Of a DNA stretch of 37,549 bases, positions 26,252-33,930 are shown piece after piece. The translations under genes were made by a program, and so were the position numbers. Position 1 is the stretch's first letter. Every line of letters begins with the position of its first letter. The stretch is from Bacteroidia bacterium (lineage in GTDB: Bacteria > Bacteroidota > Bacteroidia > Bacteroidales > JAPLDU01). The notes below the pieces were generated by a model, which saw only the letters and a list, made by a program, of their open reading frames with translations, did not search any database and was not told the origin of the DNA. The stretch spans positions 22,441-59,989 of the forward strand of contig JAPLDU010000002.1 in assembly GCA_026391255.1 (NCBI GenBank). Reading direction: 5' to 3'.

Positions 26252-26407
26252 AGCCCACTCCGATAAGTGGAAATTTTAGATTAAAGTCATATAACAAGTT
26301 GATTATCAATTACCATTACCTTAAGGTAGTGGCAAGTCAAATCGCTGAAATATAGGGCTTTAGCCAAATTTGTTTCAAAAATAAAGACTTTTCGAAGCGG
26401 ACTTAAT
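26248..26407. mobile_element. MITE-like element with imperfect terminal inverted repeats, no ORF
   Basis: The left end AAGCCCACTCCGATAAGT (26251-26268) and the reverse complement of the right end (26387-26404, AAGTCCGCTTCGAAAAGT) match at 14 of 18 bases, and the pairing extends outward to ATTAAG...CTTAAT. The interior of about 115 bases encodes nothing. A third, solo end with the same core (AGTCCACTCCGAAAAGT) lies at 28524-28540. It looks like a non-autonomous element that landed in an octamer array. The outer TTAA could be a duplicated target, but that is ambiguous because it also extends the palindrome. Confidence 0.6.
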
Positions 26408-26507
26408 AATCGTACAGATGAACAGATGAACATTAGAATAATTGAATTATCATATTATCAAATTATCACATTATCACATTATCACATTATCACATTATCA
26501 CATTTCT
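26404..26507. repeat. Drifting octamer array (13 units) up to the TolC-family start
   Basis: In perfect phase: taataatc, gtacagat, gaacagat, gaacatta, gaataatt, gaattatc, atattatc, aaattatc, acattatc x4, acatttct. Many neighbouring units differ by a few bases, so the word changes gradually. It ends three bases before the ATG at 26511. Confidence 0.92.
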
Positions 26508-26510
26508 AAG

Positions 26511-27806
26511 ATGAAAAAGTATATAGTTTCAATATTTGTTTTATTGTCGTTCATTTTACATGCGCAATTGCCACTTACCTTAAGAAGTTCAATCGATACT
26601 GCCCTGAAAAACAGTTATGATATTCAGATTGAAAGAAACAATTTTGAAATTTCTAAAATCAACAACTCCTTCGGTGTGGCAGGCGGTTTCCCTGTTGTGA
26701 ATGCCGGTGCTGCCGGTAATAAATATACTGATCATGTCAGTCAGAATAATAACGGCGTTCCGGGAACTGAGACATATAGTAACAATGGAAATTCGGTAAA
26801 TGCAGATATTTCAGCCAGCATGACATTATTTAACGGGTGTAAAATAATCGCTACAAAAAAAAGACTTAATTACCTCCAAAAACAAAATGAGATTACCCTG
26901 AATCTGCAAATCCAGAATACGATTGCAGGAGTCAAGATGCAATATTATGATATTATCAGGCAGGAAAGCTACCTGGCAACCATCCGTAATTCGTTAGAGG
27001 TTTCCAATAAAAAACTGGATATCATCAAAGAGAAAAAGATGGTCGGAATGGCCAGTGACGTTGATATGTTGCAGGCAAAGACTGATGTAAGTCTGGCAGA
27101 GCAGAACTTAATTTTACAACGGTCGACCGTCGACCAGTCAAAAACTGAGCTTTTATCCCTGATGAACGCAAAAAACAAAAATACTTTCGAAGTGGAAGAT
27201 AATATTACAGTTGATTCTACTCTTGTTTTCGAGAAGATACTAATTGATTTGAAAAACAATTTGCAATACCTGTCAGCCGAACAGGAGGTGATGATCAGCG
27301 AGCAGTCAGTTAGGGAAATCTCATCACAGCGCTATCCGTCATTAAAGGCCAATGCCGCATATAATTATTCGAAGACTAATAATGATGCCGGCTCAGTGCT
27401 GATGAATAAAAATACCGGCCCAGAAGCAGGACTGACTTTACAGATTCCTATATTCAACGGTTTCATTTACAAATCCCAGAGATCAGTTGCAGAACTTACA
27501 CTGAACAATGCTAAACTGCAGAAAGAAAGCCTGCTCAATTCCCTGACCTACCGTGCTGTCAATCTTTATCAAATTTACAGCACGGCTTTACAACAGATCG
27601 TTTCCCAGCAAAAAACCTGCACTATGTCAAAGCAACTGGTTGACCTGGTGATGAAGAATTTCCAGGTGAACCAGGCAACCATACTCGATGTAAAAGCCGC
27701 CCAGTCAAGCCTCGAGAATGCATCATATCTTTTAGTCAACCTGAAATACTCGGCAAAAATCGCTGAAATCGAACTGAAGGAACTTGATTATAAATTGGAA
27801 TACTGA
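26511..27806 (+). CDS. TolC-family outer-membrane efflux protein
   Basis: 431 residues from MKKYIVSIFVLLSFILHAQ, a signal peptide. The frame is open back to 26442, but that part (HYHIIKLSHYHII) is the translated octamer array and is rejected as coding. Two OEP halves are visible: LRSSIDTALKNSYDIQIERNNFEISKINNS with the first coiled-coil and barrel strands (about 20-210), then ISEQSVREISSQRYPSLKANAAYNYSKT and the second half, ending NLKYSAKIAEIELKELDYKLEY. It forms the trimeric exit duct of the pump. It is the last gene of the MarR-MFP-RND-TolC operon, 298 bp after the RND gene because of the arrays and the MITE-like element. Confidence 0.92.
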   Translation: MKKYIVSIFVLLSFILHAQLPLTLRSSIDTALKNSYDIQIERNNFEISKINNSFGVAGGFPVVNAGAAGNKYTDHVSQNNNGVPGTETYSNNGNSVNADISASMTLFNGCKIIATKKRLNYLQKQNEITLNLQIQNTIAGVKMQYYDIIRQESYLATIRNSLEVSNKKLDIIKEKKMVGMASDVDMLQAKTDVSLAEQNLILQRSTVDQSKTELLSLMNAKNKNTFEVEDNITVDSTLVFEKILIDLKNNLQYLSAEQEVMISEQSVREISSQRYPSLKANAAYNYSKTNNDAGSVLMNKNTGPEAGLTLQIPIFNGFIYKSQRSVAELTLNNAKLQKESLLNSLTYRAVNLYQIYSTALQQIVSQQKTCTMSKQLVDLVMKNFQVNQATILDVKAAQSSLENASYLLVNLKYSAKIAEIELKELDYKLEY

Positions 27807-27826
27807 TATTGCTGAATGGTGATTGG

Positions 27827-27850
27827 CCTGCCCTGAGCGAAGTCGAAGGG
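27827..27850. repeat. Short interspersed motif CCCTGAGCGAAGTCGAAGGG
   Basis: The 20-base motif at 27831-27850 is preceded by CCTG. It interrupts a local GAATGGTGA-type repeat: gaatggtga occurs at 27813-27821 and again from 27852. I recognise it, and its spurious translation STSLRAGQ, as a short sequence scattered through many environmental genomes; this is recollection, unverified here. Confidence 0.6.
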
Positions 27851-27866
27851 TGAATGGTGAAAAGTG

Positions 27867-27883
27867 ATCCGTCTGAGGCGGAT
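27867..27883. repeat. GC-rich 17-bp palindromic element, copy 1
   Basis: ATCCGTCTGAGGCGGAT, a near-perfect palindrome (ATCCGCCT/AGGCGGAT with one mismatch). A perfect relative lies at 30392-30408. It is followed by GATTTGAA octamers at 27881-27896. Confidence 0.7.
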
Positions 27884-27958
27884 TTGAAGATTTGAAGATT
27901 GAATCTACCAGGCTTTATGAAAATCATTATCAATTAATGAAATTGATGAATAATTTTA

Positions 27959-27988
27959 TATTTTTGTGCATTGATCATACAATCAATG
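27959..27988 (+). promoter_or_regulatory. hicBA promoter -7 element and dyad operator
   Basis: TATTTTTG (27959-27966) matches TAnnTTTG. Two bases later comes a perfect inverted repeat, CATTGAT-CATACA-ATCAATG (27969-27988), covering the expected transcription start. HicB antitoxins autorepress by binding such dyads, so this is the likely operator. Confidence 0.65.
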
Positions 27989-28002
27989 ATTTATTATAAG
28001 AT

Positions 28003-28254
28003 ATGATTAATTCAAAACAAATGAAACAGTTAACTTACCGAATATTATTAAATCGTGAACCTGAGGGTGGTTACACAGTCAATGTACCTTCATTACCCGG
28101 ATGCATTACATATGGTGAAACAATCGACGAAGCTATTTCGATGGCCAGAGAAGCCATTGAGATATATATAGAAAGTCTTGTTGAACACAATGAGCCGATT
28201 CCTGATGAGGCCAATACACTTGAATATTCTTTGACTCTTACGGCTTCTGCATGA
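28003..28254 (+). CDS. hicB: HicB-family antitoxin
   Basis: 83 residues from 28003; MKQLTYRILL at 28021 is an equally good start and better matches the family's beginning. It has the partial RNase H-like HicB fold: YRILLNREPEGGYTVNVPSLPGCITYGETIDEAISMAREAIEIYIESLVEHNEPIP, with the hallmark PSLPGC and GxTxxEAxxxA runs. It neutralises the HicA nuclease encoded next and likely represses the operon through the dyad at 27969-27988. No separate DNA-binding HTH or RHH tail is obvious in the 15 residues after the core, so how it binds DNA is unclear. Its stop overlaps the first possible hicA start by four bases (ATGA). Confidence 0.9.
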   Translation: MINSKQMKQLTYRILLNREPEGGYTVNVPSLPGCITYGETIDEAISMAREAIEIYIESLVEHNEPIPDEANTLEYSLTLTASA

Positions 28255-28463
28255 GTACCATGCCATCAATTACGCCAAAAGACCTGATAAAAATATTGCG
28301 ATTTCATGGTTTTATATTAGATCGCTGTCACGGTAGCCACCAGGTGTGGTTACATCCGGTTAGTGGTAAACGTGTTGTTGTTCCAATGCACAAAAAAGAC
28401 ATTCCCATTAGTACATTATATGCTATTCTTAAACAAGCCGGAATTGATAAAACAGAGATATAA
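28251..28463 (+). CDS. hicA: HicA-family mRNA interferase toxin
   Basis: 70 residues from the overlapping ATG at 28251; MPSITPK at 28260 is an alternative. It has the dsRBD-like HicA fold: TPKDLIKILRFHGFILDRCHGSHQVWLHPVSGKRVVVPMHKKDIPISTLYAILKQAGI. The catalytic histidine is H30 in GSHQVW. Translational coupling with hicB keeps toxin synthesis tied to antitoxin. Antitoxin-first order is common in this family. No key residue is missing, so the pair looks intact. The transcript probably ends in the AT-rich hairpin at 28493-28516. Confidence 0.92.
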   Translation: MSTMPSITPKDLIKILRFHGFILDRCHGSHQVWLHPVSGKRVVVPMHKKDIPISTLYAILKQAGIDKTEI

Positions 28464-28492
28464 CAGAAGCTATTATATATATTTATTTAAAC

Positions 28493-28516
28493 GAAAATTA
28501 ATATTTGTTAATTTTC
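28493..28516 (+). terminator. AT-rich hairpin after hicA
   Basis: GAAAATTAA-TATTTG-TTAATTTTC, 9-bp perfect arms, 30 bases after the hicA stop. The stem lacks GC and has only a weak T-run after it, so termination strength is doubtful. Confidence 0.45.
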
Positions 28517-28523
28517 AAATTTT

Positions 28524-28540
28524 AGTCCACTCCGAAAAGT
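28524..28540. repeat. Solo end of the MITE-like element
   Basis: AGTCCACTCCGAAAAGT matches the terminal repeats of 26248-26407. I do not see an opposing end before 28687, so this is either a remnant or a shorter member of the family. Confidence 0.5.
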
Positions 28541-28637
28541 AATTGTAAAAATACCAATCATAGCTAAAGTCCAGGATACCAATAATTTGTAATAACTACG
28601 ACCTTAATGCCGGGGAATTCAGAAAAACATGGATACG

Positions 28638-28672
28638 TTCCAGGTTTGGATATCTTAAGAAATAACCTGGAA
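28638..28672 (-). terminator. Hairpin downstream of the T9SS cargo gene
   Basis: TTCCAGGTT and AACCTGGAA, 9-bp perfect arms with a 17-base loop, 15 bases beyond the stop codon on the minus strand. The loop is long and no U-tract follows directly, so it is a weak candidate. Confidence 0.4.
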
Positions 28673-28686
28673 ATTTTCATCATCCC

Positions 28687-30258
28687 CTATTTTTCTATAA
28701 TAATTTTCCTGACCACAACACTGGTCGGACTGATCAGTTTTAACATATAGATTCCACCTGAGAGATCATACACTTCAACAGAATGAATTCCATTTACATT
28801 GTAGAATTCTTCCCTGATTTTTTTCCCACTTATATCATATAATTGCATCCTTGTACCGGAAAATGATCCTGGGAACGAAATATAAATATGTTCTTTTGCC
28901 GGATCCGGATAAATATTAATTTCATCATAATTCCTGCTTTCATGAATTATTTCTGAAATACTATCACATGAAAAGACCGACAAACAATAATTAACCGCAG
29001 TGCTTGTGGTTGTATGATAACCCTGGGTCATAGAATATTCATCAAATGAAGTCAGGAAGCCTGAAGACAGTGATGCCGTCCGTCTGAAAAAAGTGTTCAC
29101 AGGGTAATAATTAATATAACCTGTATATGAACTATCCAGGCAGTTTGAAAACGAATGGTCGGTATGTGCAATCATTGTCTCATCGTTGCTGAACAGAAAC
29201 CCGCAATTGTGACGGTATAAACTTGTAATATGTCCAAAGGTAAAATCAACACTTGCCGATGGATTTTTGGTAACATGATCTCCAATCACATTTCCCGCTG
29301 AATCAAATTGCAGGGCAAAATTACTGTGTTCCCCTTCTGGCGAAATAAACACGTCTTCATTGTACCCGGCACACATGGCTGTAGACTTTCCGCTTAGTTT
29401 TTCCATGATCCATTCTATGTTAAAACTGCTGTCCATTTTAAACAATGCGTGTTCATTTCCAAAGTCATTTCCAACTAAATAATACTTCCCTGAAGGCGTT
29501 TTATCCAATTGCACAAATTCATATTTATCAAACCCGATGAAGTTAGAATCAACCATGTAATAATAACTTTGCAGTAGATTTCCTGCAGTATCTAACAATG
29601 AAACTACAGGACGCCCCGGAACCTGCCCGACAACTTCGTTCGTGTAATAATACCGGCCTACGCAGATCAGTAAATTATTTTCATACAGCATGTCATTAAA
29701 ATGAGTAGAAGCCGGATTGGAATTATTCATTCTGTAATACTTCGTCCATTGATGATTTCCGTTGGGTGATAATTTTGTTATTATTGCATGTGCGCTGTCT
29801 GTCCATAATGTTGTGTAAGTATTTCCCAAAAGATAATAACCTGTGGCAGATTGTACCAGTTTGGTATATTTTATCTGCGGGTCGGTAAATTGTATGGTAT
29901 TATTCCAAACCATGGTTCCGGTAGAATCAAATTCATATAACATATGATTAATATCGTCGAGCAGAAGATAAATAACAATATTATTTAATGAGTTTGTGAT
30001 TGCGCTGATGCTGCTGATTGAGCCGATATAAGGAGGAGATGAAAATGTGTTTACCACTTCTCCCATTTTATTGAAATAACGTATGGAAATATAATCATCA
30101 GGGCAATTAGGCAACCATGTAACCGTATAAAAAGAACCGTTCTGACCCGGCACCACCTGCCATGCCTGTTCACTAATTGAAGTTACAAAAGAATACGATT
30201 GAGCTTCCATGATCAGGTAAGCCAGCGTAAAAAATGATAATATCAGAAATTTTTTCAT
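28687..30258 (-). CDS. Secreted protein with T9SS type A sorting domain
   Basis: 523 residues. Signal peptide MKKFLILSFFTLAYLIMEAQ. The main part (about 20-440) consists of repeated strands with WxxxY/GxxxW spacing, such as GTMVWNNTIQF, NGNHQWTKYY and DSSFNIEWIM, which read like a beta-propeller of PQQ- or delta-60-type blades; I do not name a family. The C-terminal 75 residues form a Por sorting domain: NIYPDPAKEHIYISFPG, MQLYDISGKKIREE, and SGGIYMLKLISPTSVVVRKIIIEK. T9SS would export it, with cleavage of the tail. It shows no relation to the neighbouring ABC or HicBA genes. Confidence 0.85.
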   Translation of the reverse strand: MKKFLILSFFTLAYLIMEAQSYSFVTSISEQAWQVVPGQNGSFYTVTWLPNCPDDYISIRYFNKMGEVVNTFSSPPYIGSISSISAITNSLNNIVIYLLLDDINHMLYEFDSTGTMVWNNTIQFTDPQIKYTKLVQSATGYYLLGNTYTTLWTDSAHAIITKLSPNGNHQWTKYYRMNNSNPASTHFNDMLYENNLLICVGRYYYTNEVVGQVPGRPVVSLLDTAGNLLQSYYYMVDSNFIGFDKYEFVQLDKTPSGKYYLVGNDFGNEHALFKMDSSFNIEWIMEKLSGKSTAMCAGYNEDVFISPEGEHSNFALQFDSAGNVIGDHVTKNPSASVDFTFGHITSLYRHNCGFLFSNDETMIAHTDHSFSNCLDSSYTGYINYYPVNTFFRRTASLSSGFLTSFDEYSMTQGYHTTTSTAVNYCLSVFSCDSISEIIHESRNYDEINIYPDPAKEHIYISFPGSFSGTRMQLYDISGKKIREEFYNVNGIHSVEVYDLSGGIYMLKLISPTSVVVRKIIIEK

Positions 30259-30391
30259 AATCTATAAGACGGAGAATAACTGTGATGGTTGTGATGAAAA
30301 TTCAATAATTAATATAATTGTAAATTAAAAACTTGAGCAAGGTATTGCTAGTTTAAATAGCGAATTATTCACAATCAATATTCATTTTCAA

Positions 30392-30408
30392 ATCCGCCTC
30401 AGGCGGAT
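30392..30408. repeat. GC-rich 17-bp palindromic element, copy 2
   Basis: ATCCGCCT-C-AGGCGGAT, a perfect 8-1-8 palindrome in an AT-rich spacer, related to 27867-27883. It lies between a T9SS cargo gene and the end of the ABC operon. Confidence 0.7.
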
Positions 30409-30440
30409 CAAATCCACTATCTAGTGCCTATTGCCTGTTT

Positions 30441-31586
30441 TTAATGCCACCTGAACATTTTCAGACCGGCAATAAAAAGGATAATTCCTCCGCCGGAAAG
30501 GATCATAGCTGGGATTGCTATTTGCGTTAAGCCTGCGCCCTCGGTGAAAATACTCCTGATCCCGTCGGCAAGCATGGTTAATGGCATGTTTTTGATCACG
30601 GTAATACTCCAGTCGGGGAAATTATGATAACTGAAAAAAATGCCCGAAAGAATCATCATGGGCATTACCACCACATTGATGAGACCATTGCCCACCTCGG
30701 TATTCCGGGTATGTGAAGAAATAAAGACAGCCAGTCCAGCAAATGCAATATTTCCTGCAATAAAAATGAGGAAGAGCGCTGGTATACTTCCCTGGATGGA
30801 GATGTGAAAAACAAGCGCTGCAAAGATGAACAACAGAACGGATTCAATAAAATTCATCCCCGTTCTGACGGTAATCAAAGCAGACAGGAATGCGGTCTTT
30901 TTCATGGGTGTGGCTACCATCCTTCTCAGTAGTTTCTTCGACCGCTTATCAATAATATTATAACTGATCCCCCACATGGAGGACATCATCACTCCCATTG
31001 CCATGAGTCCCGGTATCAGGAAATCTATATAGCGTGTACCTTTCAGAGTCATGGGAACAATCATATCAGTATTCTCCGAAACCTGGGTACCCGGTCTGGA
31101 GATAAACTTTGATAATTTCAGGTAGGTGAGCTGGGCATCGGGATTCAGGGGATCAAAATGATATTCGAGCTGACCGTTTTTCTCCATCAGGACAAGATTC
31201 AGTTCCCCCTGTTTCAGTTTCACCATTGCCTCCTCCCAGGCCATTGTCAGAAACAAAACCGATAAATTACCGAGTTTATCATCCCTGATGGTGATCTGCC
31301 TGCAATTTTTGTAATGCGGATCAATCACATTTTTAGCCTGGTTGTTTTTCAAAAAATCACTGATCAACAGTTTCTTACCAACAGGTAGTTGCACACGGGT
31401 ACTATCATCAATAATGGCGACCTTCCTGATACTATCGCTTTTCTGTGTAAAAGCTATGCCTAAACCAAGTGACATGAGGATTGGAAAAATGATCCCCCAG
31501 AAAAGAACACCCGGTTCACGGATTGTTTCTTTCAGGTGGGCCAGGATCAACTGGCTGAACTGGTTCTCCCGTATTCGCTCAATCAT
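30441..31586 (-). CDS. ABC-2 type transporter permease
   Basis: 381 residues. One N-terminal TM helix (LFWGIIFPILMSLGLGIAF) is followed by a large extracytoplasmic domain (about 50-180), then five TM helices: LIPGLMAMGVMMSSMWGISYN, FIESVLLFIFAALVFHI, IPALFLIFIAGNIAFAGLAVFIS, VVMPMMILSGIFFSYHNFP and IPAMILSGGGIILFIAG. This is the ABC-2 (YhgE/DrrB/NodJ-like) arrangement. Its start overlaps the end of the ATPase gene by eight bases, so the pair is translationally coupled. It exports an unknown substrate; lipids, drugs and peptides are all plausible for this class. Confidence 0.9.
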   Translation of the reverse strand: MIERIRENQFSQLILAHLKETIREPGVLFWGIIFPILMSLGLGIAFTQKSDSIRKVAIIDDSTRVQLPVGKKLLISDFLKNNQAKNVIDPHYKNCRQITIRDDKLGNLSVLFLTMAWEEAMVKLKQGELNLVLMEKNGQLEYHFDPLNPDAQLTYLKLSKFISRPGTQVSENTDMIVPMTLKGTRYIDFLIPGLMAMGVMMSSMWGISYNIIDKRSKKLLRRMVATPMKKTAFLSALITVRTGMNFIESVLLFIFAALVFHISIQGSIPALFLIFIAGNIAFAGLAVFISSHTRNTEVGNGLINVVVMPMMILSGIFFSYHNFPDWSITVIKNMPLTMLADGIRSIFTEGAGLTQIAIPAMILSGGGIILFIAGLKMFRWH

Positions 31587-32508
31587 TGAGATGTCTTCCT
31601 GTTAAAGTGGTAAAAAGATCGTCAAGTGTTTTCTTTCTCCAGATGAGGTTACCCGGCTGCAGGTCGTGTTCCCTCAGGAAACTCAACAACCGTAGCAGGT
31701 CGGTTTCGATATTTTTCACAAAGGCAATTGCCTTCCGGCTATTATCATCCCATTGGATATTGAAGTCGAGACTATGATCCAGTCCTTCCGGAAACGGGCT
31801 GTTGAGAGTAAACTCGATCATCATGTCATCATTACCGTCCCTAAGCAATTGATGCAACGATCCTTCACGAAGAACCTGACCGTGGTCGATGATCATCACA
31901 TAATCGCATAATTGCTCAGCCTCCTCCATATAATGCGTAGTAAGGATAAGAGATGTCCCGGTATCCTTTTTCAGTTTCCGCAGTATTTCCCATACTTCCC
32001 GGCGGGCATTGGGATCAAGGCCGGTAGTCGGCTCATCGAGCAGCAGAAGCTTAGGCTTATTTAACAATGCAATGCCAAGGGCAAGCCTTTGCCTCTGTCC
32101 GCCTGATAAATTAACCACATAAGATTTTCGTTTTTCTTCGAGTCCGGTCATTTCTATGATTTCATTGACGCGTCCGCGGTCGAGTCTGAAAAAACTGGCA
32201 AACAACATGAGAGTCTCAGCAACGGTCAGCTTATCAATAAAATGTGTTTCCTGCAATGAGATGCCGATGATGTTCTGAAGCTCTTTCTCATTGCCATTCC
32301 AGCTTTTTCCCTCAATATATATTTCACCTTTATCTGGCTTCTGAATTCCTTCGATCATCTCGACAAGGGTAGTTTTCCCGGCGCCGTTCGGGCCAAGAAG
32401 GGCAAGAAACTCACCCGGTTGTATCCGCATGCTGATTCCCCTGACAGCCTGAACTGTTTTGAAGGATTTCCAGACATCAATGACTTCGGTGATCGCCTGT
32501 TTATTCAT
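31579..32508 (-). CDS. ABC transporter ATP-binding protein (DrrA/CcmA-like)
   Basis: 309 residues. Walker A GPNGAGKTT (39-47), Q-loop SLQETHF, signature LSGGQ (134-138), Walker B LLLLDEP with catalytic E159, D-loop TTGLD and H-loop H192 (TTHYMEEAE) are all intact. An extra C-terminal domain of about 90 residues (after 220) is typical of the DrrA-type exporters that pair with ABC-2 permeases. It powers the permease encoded by the overlapping downstream gene. The divergent gene at 32716 shares the intergenic region; no clear -7 element was found for the ABC pair. Confidence 0.93.
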   Translation of the reverse strand: MNKQAITEVIDVWKSFKTVQAVRGISMRIQPGEFLALLGPNGAGKTTLVEMIEGIQKPDKGEIYIEGKSWNGNEKELQNIIGISLQETHFIDKLTVAETLMLFASFFRLDRGRVNEIIEMTGLEEKRKSYVVNLSGGQRQRLALGIALLNKPKLLLLDEPTTGLDPNARREVWEILRKLKKDTGTSLILTTHYMEEAEQLCDYVMIIDHGQVLREGSLHQLLRDGNDDMMIEFTLNSPFPEGLDHSLDFNIQWDDNSRKAIAFVKNIETDLLRLLSFLREHDLQPGNLIWRKKTLDDLFTTLTGRHLND

Positions 32509-32629
32509 TGATTAATATTCAAAATAAAACTCTGCAAAAAAAAACAATATTATTCAAGTTTGGTTTAAAGAAATACTGATTCAACATTTTTTGACAACAT
32601 TGTTAAATAAGTGTGAATTATGTAGGTAT

Positions 32630-32658
32630 TTTCTGAAATTTTGTAACAATTTCAGAAA
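32630..32658. promoter_or_regulatory. 11-bp inverted repeat in a divergent promoter region
   Basis: TTTCTGAAATT-TTGTAAC-AATTTCAGAAA, perfect arms, midway between the divergent ABC operon and the TIGR03118-like gene. It could be an operator or an RNA hairpin. A weaker dyad, TTGACAA-CA-TTGTTAA (one mismatch), lies just to the left near 32591-32606. Confidence 0.5.
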
Positions 32659-32715
32659 TCTCTGGTTATAACTTCACCTCCTAATTATCTAATTACAAAT
32701 TTAATTCAAATTAAA

Positions 32716-33825
32716 ATGAAAAATTCAACAATGAATATATTCAGAATGATTTACAACAAAATCATTAAAAGAAATTTCACAGGTATAATAATTATTATAT
32801 TATCGATAATTGTTTATCAGGGATGCAAAAAAGATAATGCTTCGCCGGCAGTATCAAATTACCAGACGGTGAAGCTGGTCGCAGATACAGCAGGTTACAG
32901 TGCCGGAAGAATTGATGCCAGTCTTCTCAATGCCTGGGGAATTGCAATAGGACCTACCGGTGAAATCTGGATTTCCGTCAATCATTCAGGATTGGCAGTA
33001 ATTTACGACAACAACGGAGCTCAGATATCAGCGCCGGTGAATATTCCGCTTGGAGCAGCTCCGAACGGCGCCTCACCAGACGGAGTGATATACAACAATA
33101 CTTCCGATTTCAGTATTCCGGGAAATGGAACAAGCTTGTATATTTTTTCAACAGAGGATGGATTACTCTCGGCCTGGAATGTAAGCACAGTCAATTCTAC
33201 TATGACGGTTGCTGACAGGTCAGCAGCCGGTGCAGTATATAAAGGTATAGCAATGGCTTCTGACGGAGGAGCAAATTTTATTTACGCCACTGACTTTTAC
33301 AACGCTAAGATTGATGTGTTTGATAAGGATTTTGCTTTAGTTACTACAAAACCGTTTAACGATCCGGGCATACCGACAGGCTTTGCTCCCTTTAACATTC
33401 AGAATATCGGCGGTCAGTTGTTTGTTACTTATGCGAAACAACTTGCACCTGATAATCATGATGATCAGGCAGGGCCTGGCAATGGTTATGTTGATATATA
33501 TACTACTGCCGGTATTTTGGTTAAACGATTTGCCACTCAGGGCACTTTAAATTCTCCCTGGGGAATTGCACAGGCGCCGGCAGCTTTTGGACAGGTTGCA
33601 AATGCAATTCTTATCGGAAACTTCGGTGACGGGCATATTAATGTATATAATCCGAATGGTGTGTACCAGGGTCAATTGTCAAACAATGGCACGGTAATAA
33701 GCATACCGGGACTGTGGGCCATCACATTTGACAATGTTTCTCCGGCCAATCCTGACCAGTTATTTTTTACAGCAGGCCCGGGCAGCGAAGCTCACGGTTT
33801 ATTCGGCTATCTGACAAAGATATAA
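32716..33825 (+). CDS. TIGR03118-family lipoprotein (NHL/beta-propeller-like)
   Basis: 369 residues. A lipobox-type segment IVYQGCKKD (cysteine near residue 37) follows a hydrophobic stretch. The mature part matches the pattern of TIGR03118: LVADTAGYSAGRIDASLLNAWGIAIGPTGEIWISVNHSGLAVIYD, GAPNGASPDGVIYN, FIFSTEDGxLSAWN-type, YKGIAMA...FIYATDFYNAKIDVFDKDF, FAPFNIQNIGGQLFVTYAKQ, GPGNGYVDIYTTAG, LNSPWGIAQAP...ANAILIGNFGDGHINVYNPNG and LWAITFDN. The family is predicted to be a secreted propeller and has no known biochemical activity. It is transcribed alone; a long hairpin (33878-33930) lies downstream. Confidence 0.85.
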   Translation: MKNSTMNIFRMIYNKIIKRNFTGIIIIILSIIVYQGCKKDNASPAVSNYQTVKLVADTAGYSAGRIDASLLNAWGIAIGPTGEIWISVNHSGLAVIYDNNGAQISAPVNIPLGAAPNGASPDGVIYNNTSDFSIPGNGTSLYIFSTEDGLLSAWNVSTVNSTMTVADRSAAGAVYKGIAMASDGGANFIYATDFYNAKIDVFDKDFALVTTKPFNDPGIPTGFAPFNIQNIGGQLFVTYAKQLAPDNHDDQAGPGNGYVDIYTTAGILVKRFATQGTLNSPWGIAQAPAAFGQVANAILIGNFGDGHINVYNPNGVYQGQLSNNGTVISIPGLWAITFDNVSPANPDQLFFTAGPGSEAHGLFGYLTKI

Positions 33826-33877
33826 GAAGCTGTTTTGAATTTATTATTATCTCAAAATTTTGTTATATTTTACTTTT

Positions 33878-33930
33878 TACCTACCCCTAACCCCTCCCTG
33901 CTGGCAGGGAGGGGACGAAGGGGAGGGTAA
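33878..33930. repeat. Long GC-rich inverted repeat downstream of the TIGR03118 gene
   Basis: An inner perfect stem, CCCCTCCCTGC-TG-GCAGGGAGGGG (33891-33914), is enclosed by outer arms pairing TTACCTACCCCT with AGGGGAGGGTAA (10 of 12). This is the CCCCTCCCT/AGGGAGGGG type of interspersed palindrome. The CCTCC/GGAGG cores in the TPR spacers (55-92, 2734-2767) look like degenerate relatives. It could terminate transcription from the left. Confidence 0.75.

Noticed and set aside
26442-26510. N-terminal extension of the TolC-family protein (HYHIIKLSHYHII)
   Set aside because: It is translated octamer array; the signal peptide begins at MKKYIVSIF (26511).
27736-27933. A 65-residue minus-strand open frame containing STSLRAGQ
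   Set aside because: That string is the usual spurious translation of the scattered CCCTGAGCGAAGTCGAAGGG motif, and the frame overlaps the end of the TolC gene.
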